Below are positions 59,867 to 64,000 of a DNA stretch of 64,000 nucleotides, piece after piece. Position 1 is the first letter of the stretch. Each line of letters opens with the position of its first letter. A model generated the notes under the pieces. It was given only the letters and a program-made list of their open reading frames with translations, was not told the origin of the DNA and ran no database searches. Made by a program: the position numbers and the translations under genes. This DNA is from Amphirosellinia nigrospora (Eukaryota; Ascomycota; Sordariomycetes; Xylariales; Xylariaceae), in assembly GCA_004123355.1 (NCBI GenBank), contig SCHM01000001.1, positions 8,380,193-8,444,192 of the forward strand, in the 5' to 3' direction.

Positions 59867-61166
59867 ATGCGGTGCTGGGCGTCGATTGCAACCATTGTCA
59901 CTGTGGTGCATATCACTCTATGCTTAGCCCAAATGTCAGCCACCTCGTCACTACTATCGCCTTTGGGCTTTTCTGAAGCAGCGAAGGCGGCACCGCTGCC
60001 GCCCAGTCGAGACCCATGGTACACGGCGCCCGAGGGATTTGAAACTGCTACGCCAGGCACCGTCCTTCGCTTGCGTATCGCCCCTGGAAATCTGACCAGC
60101 AAGATAGTCGAGAATGCGGTAGCGGCGTATAACATTCTCTACAGAACTACCGACTCGCACGACCAGCCATCGTGGGCTGTCACGACGCTTTTCATCCCAG
60201 CCGCCTTTTACGAGACCCCTTCGGGCAAAAAGGCTCTAGTGTCGTACCAGTTTGCGTACGATTCAGCTGACATAGATTCGAGCCCTTCATATGGCTTCTA
60301 CTACGCTTTGTCCCAACCTGTTCCCAGCCTCAACATACCCGCAAGCACCGACCTCTTAACTCAGCTCTTGACCAATGGCTGGATCGTAAACTCACCGGAC
60401 TACGAAGGTCCCAGCGCCGCGTTCGGCGCTAGCATCCAGTCCGGGAGGGCTACCTGGATGCGTTACGCGCTGTTGTCAACCTGGCAAATATGACCGAACT
60501 TGGTCCTCTGTCCATCGTTATGTGGGGTTACAGTGGCGGCAGCATTGCTACCGAGGCGGCAGCCGAGCTGCAGACGGAGTACGCGCCTAGCCTCTCGATC
60601 AGCGGTGCGGTGGCCGGGGGCTTGTTGATAACATCTCCGCTGATTATGATTTGTTTAACGGCACTGCGCTCGCGGGCGACCTTGTCGCTGCTGTCCTAGG
60701 CTTAGCCGCTCAGTACCCTGAGGCATTGGCTTACGTCCGCAGTCGGCTAAAGCCTGAGACTGCGGACGAATTTCTGGCCGCCAGGCATATGAATACGGGC
60801 GCCGTCACGAGCTTCTTCTCCTCTAAAGATATTTTCACCTACTTCATTGGAGGGGCAGCCGATCTACAGGCTCCGCCTCTGCAGCAAGTATACGAACGGG
60901 AGTGCCGCCTGGGATACTATGGTCTGCCCAAAATACCCTTATTTTTGTACAAGGCGATCGGCGACGAGTATTGCCCAATTAGTCGGACCGACGCACTCGC
61001 CAGCCGGTTCTGCGACGCGGGCGTTGAGCTAACATTTGAGAGGAACACAATTGGTGGGCATGTCGCAGAGATCGGGAATGCAAAGCCGAGAGTTTTTGAG
61101 TGGCTTGGGGTATTTTTAATGAAACCTACCAGAAACCGGCTGGAGGCTGTTCCATACGTGATGTGA
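59867..61166 (+). CDS. Secretory lipase (LIP family, alpha/beta hydrolase)
   Basis: LIP-family enzymes are secreted serine hydrolases acting on triglycerides and other esters. Seen: a signal peptide (MRCWASIATIVTVVHITLCL with cleavage likely after CLA), DPWYTAPEGFETATPGTVLR, AYNILYRTTDSHDQPSWAVT, SYQFAYDSADI, NGWIVNSPDYEGPSAAFGAS, the nucleophile elbow GYSGGS and ALAYVRSRLKPETADEF. Then come PKIPLFLYKAIGDEYCPI, with the likely acid region, and NTIGGHVAEIG, with the likely catalytic His. The nucleophile, acid and His order is complete. No introns. Two one-base breaks: near 60445-60450 (GGGAGGG) and near 60625 (after AVAGGL). In cluster context it could act as an esterase on a pathway intermediate rather than on fats (inference). 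Confidence 0.87.
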
Positions 61167-62117
61167 CAGTCAACATCACTGGAATATCTACCTAATCCTG
61201 GATACCTAGGTATCTGATCTCGCCTCTAGCATCGCTATGCGAGTAAGGCTCAGTAGCATAGATACCTCACGTAGTTGAATAAGAGCATATACTGTTGCCC
61301 CTGAAAGAATGTTTATCGGTTATGATTATTAACAGGGCAAATATAATCCTGAATTTAGTTATCCTGATGGTATCTTCATCTTCATAGTAGCTTAAAACTC
61401 GTTGTATCTAGTTGACCTCAACTCAAGAGCAGTACACATATATTCTAGATACGTGGTGTAGACGCAGATGCTGCGTTTCTCCACCGCGCTGAGAATCATC
61501 CTACGCTACAGTAAGAGCATTTCAGTACCGGGTTCGCAGACAATTACTGGTTGAAAATCAAGGAAAGTCCGTGCGATCGCGACCAGCTTAAACTATTACA
61601 AGATTCTTTGTTTCAAGTACGGACAGGAATAAGCGTGATGTTGCATGGGCATCGCTGATCGTACTGGGAGTATTTTAGAGCCGCGGGGCAGGTGTAGTGG
61701 GATCTTAAACAATCTACCTAGGCATAGTTCTGCGGAACGGGCCGGGCACCGGACTCTAGGAGTAAAGAAACTCCCGGGTCCGGGCACCATGTGGGATTCC
61801 AAGACTTCGGGTTGAAAAAACTCCGGGGCCCAAAACTCTGGGGCCAAAAAACTCCGTGGTAGAAAATTTCCGTCACTACGCGTACATTCCACAATTCGCC
61901 TGGCAGATACGGACGAAGTCAGGTATGATTATCGAACTCCGTAATGGCAACTGAACTGCCGACATGTTACCTGCGGTACTCGCAGCGGTGACAAGGAGTG
62001 ATGGGCGATGCTAGCTCGCTTCAACAATGCTTCAGAGGGCCCTAAACATCCACCACGGCCTTGTCCCTAATAGCGGATCGCAGAAACAGATACGATTCGG
62101 TAATTACAGTAGCCGCA
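61167..62117. other. Intergenic with a degenerate short repeat
   Basis: TACCTAGGTA at 61203-61212; an imperfect tandem at 61815-61859 (separate entry). No coding signal is supported. The last 150 bases form the promoter/leader of the FAD hydroxylase. Confidence 0.5.
61815..61859. repeat. Imperfect tandem A-run + CTCCGGGG repeat
   Basis: Three adjacent units of 14-17 nt, AAAAAACTCCGGGGCCC, AAAACTCTGGGGCC and AAAAAACTCCGTGG. A related AAACTCCCGGGTCCGGG lies about 40 bp upstream. Confidence 0.65.
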
Positions 62118-63436
62118 ATGCCTAACGGCGGGGCACCCACCACAGTAGCCATTGTCGGTGCAGGCATCGTTGGCCTCTCCCTGGCCGTCGGCCTCGCTGC
62201 CCGCAACGTGCGCGTCACCCTCTACGAGAGAGCGTCCGACTTTCGTGAGATTGGCGCCGGCATCGCCTTCACTGGCGTTGCCCGTCGGTGCATGGAGTTG
62301 CTGAGTCCAGACATACTCGAAGCCCTTCGCCGCGTGTCCAATGAAAATGAGCACAAGCAGGATAACTATTGGGACGGCTACCATCACTCGAGCAGTGACG
62401 ATGATGACACCGCGAAAAGCGCCCGCCCTGACGAACAAAACTTGCTCTTCTCTCTCCCGAACGAAAACATGGCGTGGTGGGCTGCTTGCGGTTTGAGTTC
62501 CTCGAGGAGCTGTCGCGAGTGCTGCCTCGGGGAATTGTCAGTTTCGGCAAGGAATTGGTCCGCTACGAGGACCGGGGCGTCGGATCCGGCGTTTCTCTCC
62601 AGTTCCTCGATGGCTCGTCCGCCGAGTGCGATATTCTTATCGGCTGCGATGGGATCAACTCGCGCGTACGGAGTCAGATGTTGGCCAACTCTAACCCCCA
62701 CGCTTGTGAGGCTTTGTCCACAAACAAGATTAGCTTTCGTTTTCTAGTTCCGGTAGAAAAATCTAGCTTGGCGATAGGCACGTCCAAAGCCCTCAACCAT
62801 TGTATGCACACCGGGCCTGGAGCTCACATCCTCAGCTACCCGGTCGCTCAGAGGACCATTTCAAATGTGGTGGTTTTTCTGTCTACCGACAGCAAGGCCA
62901 CATCGTCTGCTTTGAGCCGAGATGATGTTGTAAAATCATTTGACGCCTGGCGGCCCGAGGTACGGGCATTGCTGGCTCACATGCCTGAATGTCCTATGAC
63001 ATGGCATATATATGACACGGCCGACTGTCCGGCGCCATACTATTCACAGGGCAATATTGCCATCGTCGGTGACGCCGCTCATGCAAGTGCGCCTCACCAT
63101 GGAGCGGGCGCCGGGTTTGGCATCGAGGACGCCCTAGCACTTGCCACAGTCCTCGCTCTGGCTGAGGGAGAAAGCGAGATAATGAAGCCACGGGCTCTTG
63201 TCGCCGCTCTCGAGGCATACAATCATGTGAGATATGACCGCACGCAGTGGCTCGTCCGCAGCTCCAGGGAGACGGGTGACATCTATGAATGGATGTACCC
63301 CGGCGCGGGAAGCGATGCGCTTAAGATCAAAGGGGAACTAGCAGCCAGGCAGAAGAAGATCTGGAACTTTGATGCTGAAGGGATGATCGCATCAGCTACA
63401 AAGGATTTCCACGCTAGAATCCATGCATTTAGATAG
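62118..63436 (+). CDS. FAD-dependent aromatic hydroxylase (salicylate-hydroxylase superfamily)
   Basis: Group A flavin monooxygenases hydroxylate phenolic rings with NAD(P)H and O2; fungal relatives include TropB and AzaH of polyketide pathways. Seen: [20 protein letters not shown] (GxGxxG at residues 14-19), [27 protein letters not shown], a short Ser/Asp-rich insert ([17 protein letters not shown]), [16 protein letters not shown], the DG motif [33 protein letters not shown], then the second flavin motif [20 protein letters not shown]. It ends at ARIHAFR. No introns. One G is missing near 62476-62480 (TGGTGGG before CTGCTTGCGG), so two frames must be joined; corrected length is about 439 residues. 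The substrate is unknown; an aromatic polyketide is a reasonable guess from context. Confidence 0.88.
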
Positions 63437-63864
63437 ATTGACAAATTGGTCTTCTTACTCCAGCGTCTTTTCATGCCGGAGTGTGAAGGCAAAATACCTA
63501 GGCACTCACCTACACCAGTAGTGATTTGCTAGAGTGCATGAGTGAGTGGCCTCAACCCATATTACTAGGCTGGAGAGTTTCTAGTTTTGCAGCTGAAGGT
63601 CGAATGAGACCATCGTAGGAGCTTAGTGTCGTATGACCTTTCCTACTGCAACCTCACCCCAGCCTCGTTGGCAGTCAAGGACAAATAGATTTCCGGGTGT
63701 CTCCTAACTCCGGCATGATCAAGCCGTAGCGGTTCGGAAAGACTTCAGCTATACTCCTCCCCCTCGCCCGTACATTACTAAGAATAGGTTACTAGCTTAA
63801 GCAACTTCCATCATCAGCTTTACCAGCACACATGTGAATAACCGAACTTGTCATAGGCCACATC
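63437..63864. other. Intergenic before the right-edge ORF
   Basis: 3' flank of the hydroxylase and possible promoter of the following ORF. CCGGAG at 63476-63481 and CTCCGG at 63709-63714 are reverse complements. No gene is seen. Confidence 0.45.
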
Positions 63865-64000
63865 ATGAAAGAACCTATGCCAGAAAGAGATACAAGACCT
63901 GACATTCTGTTGTTTGGTCCGCAGATCGATGCAGATACCACTCTATCGACATCGATATCGTCGCCGGAGCTGTCTCCATTGGCCAATGATGAGAAGTGGG
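63865..64000 (+). CDS. Start of an unidentified gene, truncated by window edge
   Basis: An ATG at 63865 opens a frame that stays open to the last base (45 codons). It begins MKEPMPERDTRPDILLFGPQ, then IDADTTLSTSISSPELSPLA. An acidic, Pro/Ser-rich composition is protein-like. A short hydrophobic strand ending LLFGPQ near the N-terminus is reminiscent of the SAT domain that starts non-reducing polyketide synthases (known family feature), but 45 residues cannot settle this. It may also be a chance ORF. Confidence 0.35.
   Translation, partial: MKEPMPERDTRPDILLFGPQIDADTTLSTSISSPELSPLANDEKW

Noticed and set aside
1-64000. Widespread pseudogenisation of conserved genes
   Set aside because: The breaks are single-base indels, mostly at G/C runs, with normal protein on either side, and affect essential genes; sequencing error explains them better. 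RIP makes C-to-T changes, not indels.
1-64000. CRISPR arrays, prokaryotic operons, rRNA genes
   Set aside because: None are seen; the window is eukaryotic with spliced genes and no rRNA signature.

Overview
The window is nuclear DNA of a filamentous ascomycete. Genes carry short introns of about 41-150 nt with GTAAGT-like donors and CTAAC/CTGAC branch points. The gene set is typically fungal: Zn2Cys6 and Sfp1-type regulators, LaeA, Rcf2, L-arabinitol 4-dehydrogenase and a DHA2 efflux pump. Sordariomycetes is likely; anything narrower is a guess.

Left part (1-26.7 kb), housekeeping and regulation: the N-terminal part of tRNA-dihydrouridine synthase 3 (minus, running off the left edge), a small hAT-type MITE with a clean 8-bp target-site duplication, a kelch beta-propeller protein, the mitochondrial supercomplex factor Rcf2, an Sfp1-type C2H2 regulator behind an 8-kb gene-free stretch, a kelch-BTB protein of the Ral2/LZTR1 type divergent from the APC/C activator Cdc20, and the TFIIA large subunit.

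Middle (26.7-45 kb): a long gene-poor stretch with one decayed gene, then LaeA, the global regulator of fungal secondary metabolism, whose start is overlapped by an out-of-frame upstream ORF. Next come the ATP synthase subunit g gene with a repeat-rich N-terminal extension, and L-arabinitol 4-dehydrogenase.

Right part (48-64 kb), after an AT-rich gene-free island: a compact set of accessory genes that looks like a biosynthetic gene cluster. It has an HXXXD acyltransferase, a 14-TM-type MFS pump, a zinc-independent medium-chain enoyl/quinone reductase, a Zn2Cys6 regulator, a fungal rhodopsin-fold membrane protein, a secretory lipase and an FAD aromatic hydroxylase. A further open reading frame runs off the right edge and could be the start of a core enzyme. 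Two pairs in the cluster are divergent and share promoters. No backbone synthase is visible in the window, so the product cannot be named.

Nearly every conserved gene, including essential ones, is broken by one or more single-base indels. Most lie in short G or C runs, and the protein homology resumes exactly one base away. I read these as consensus errors of the assembly rather than pseudogenes. The CDS spans below are therefore given as whole loci, with the frame breaks described.
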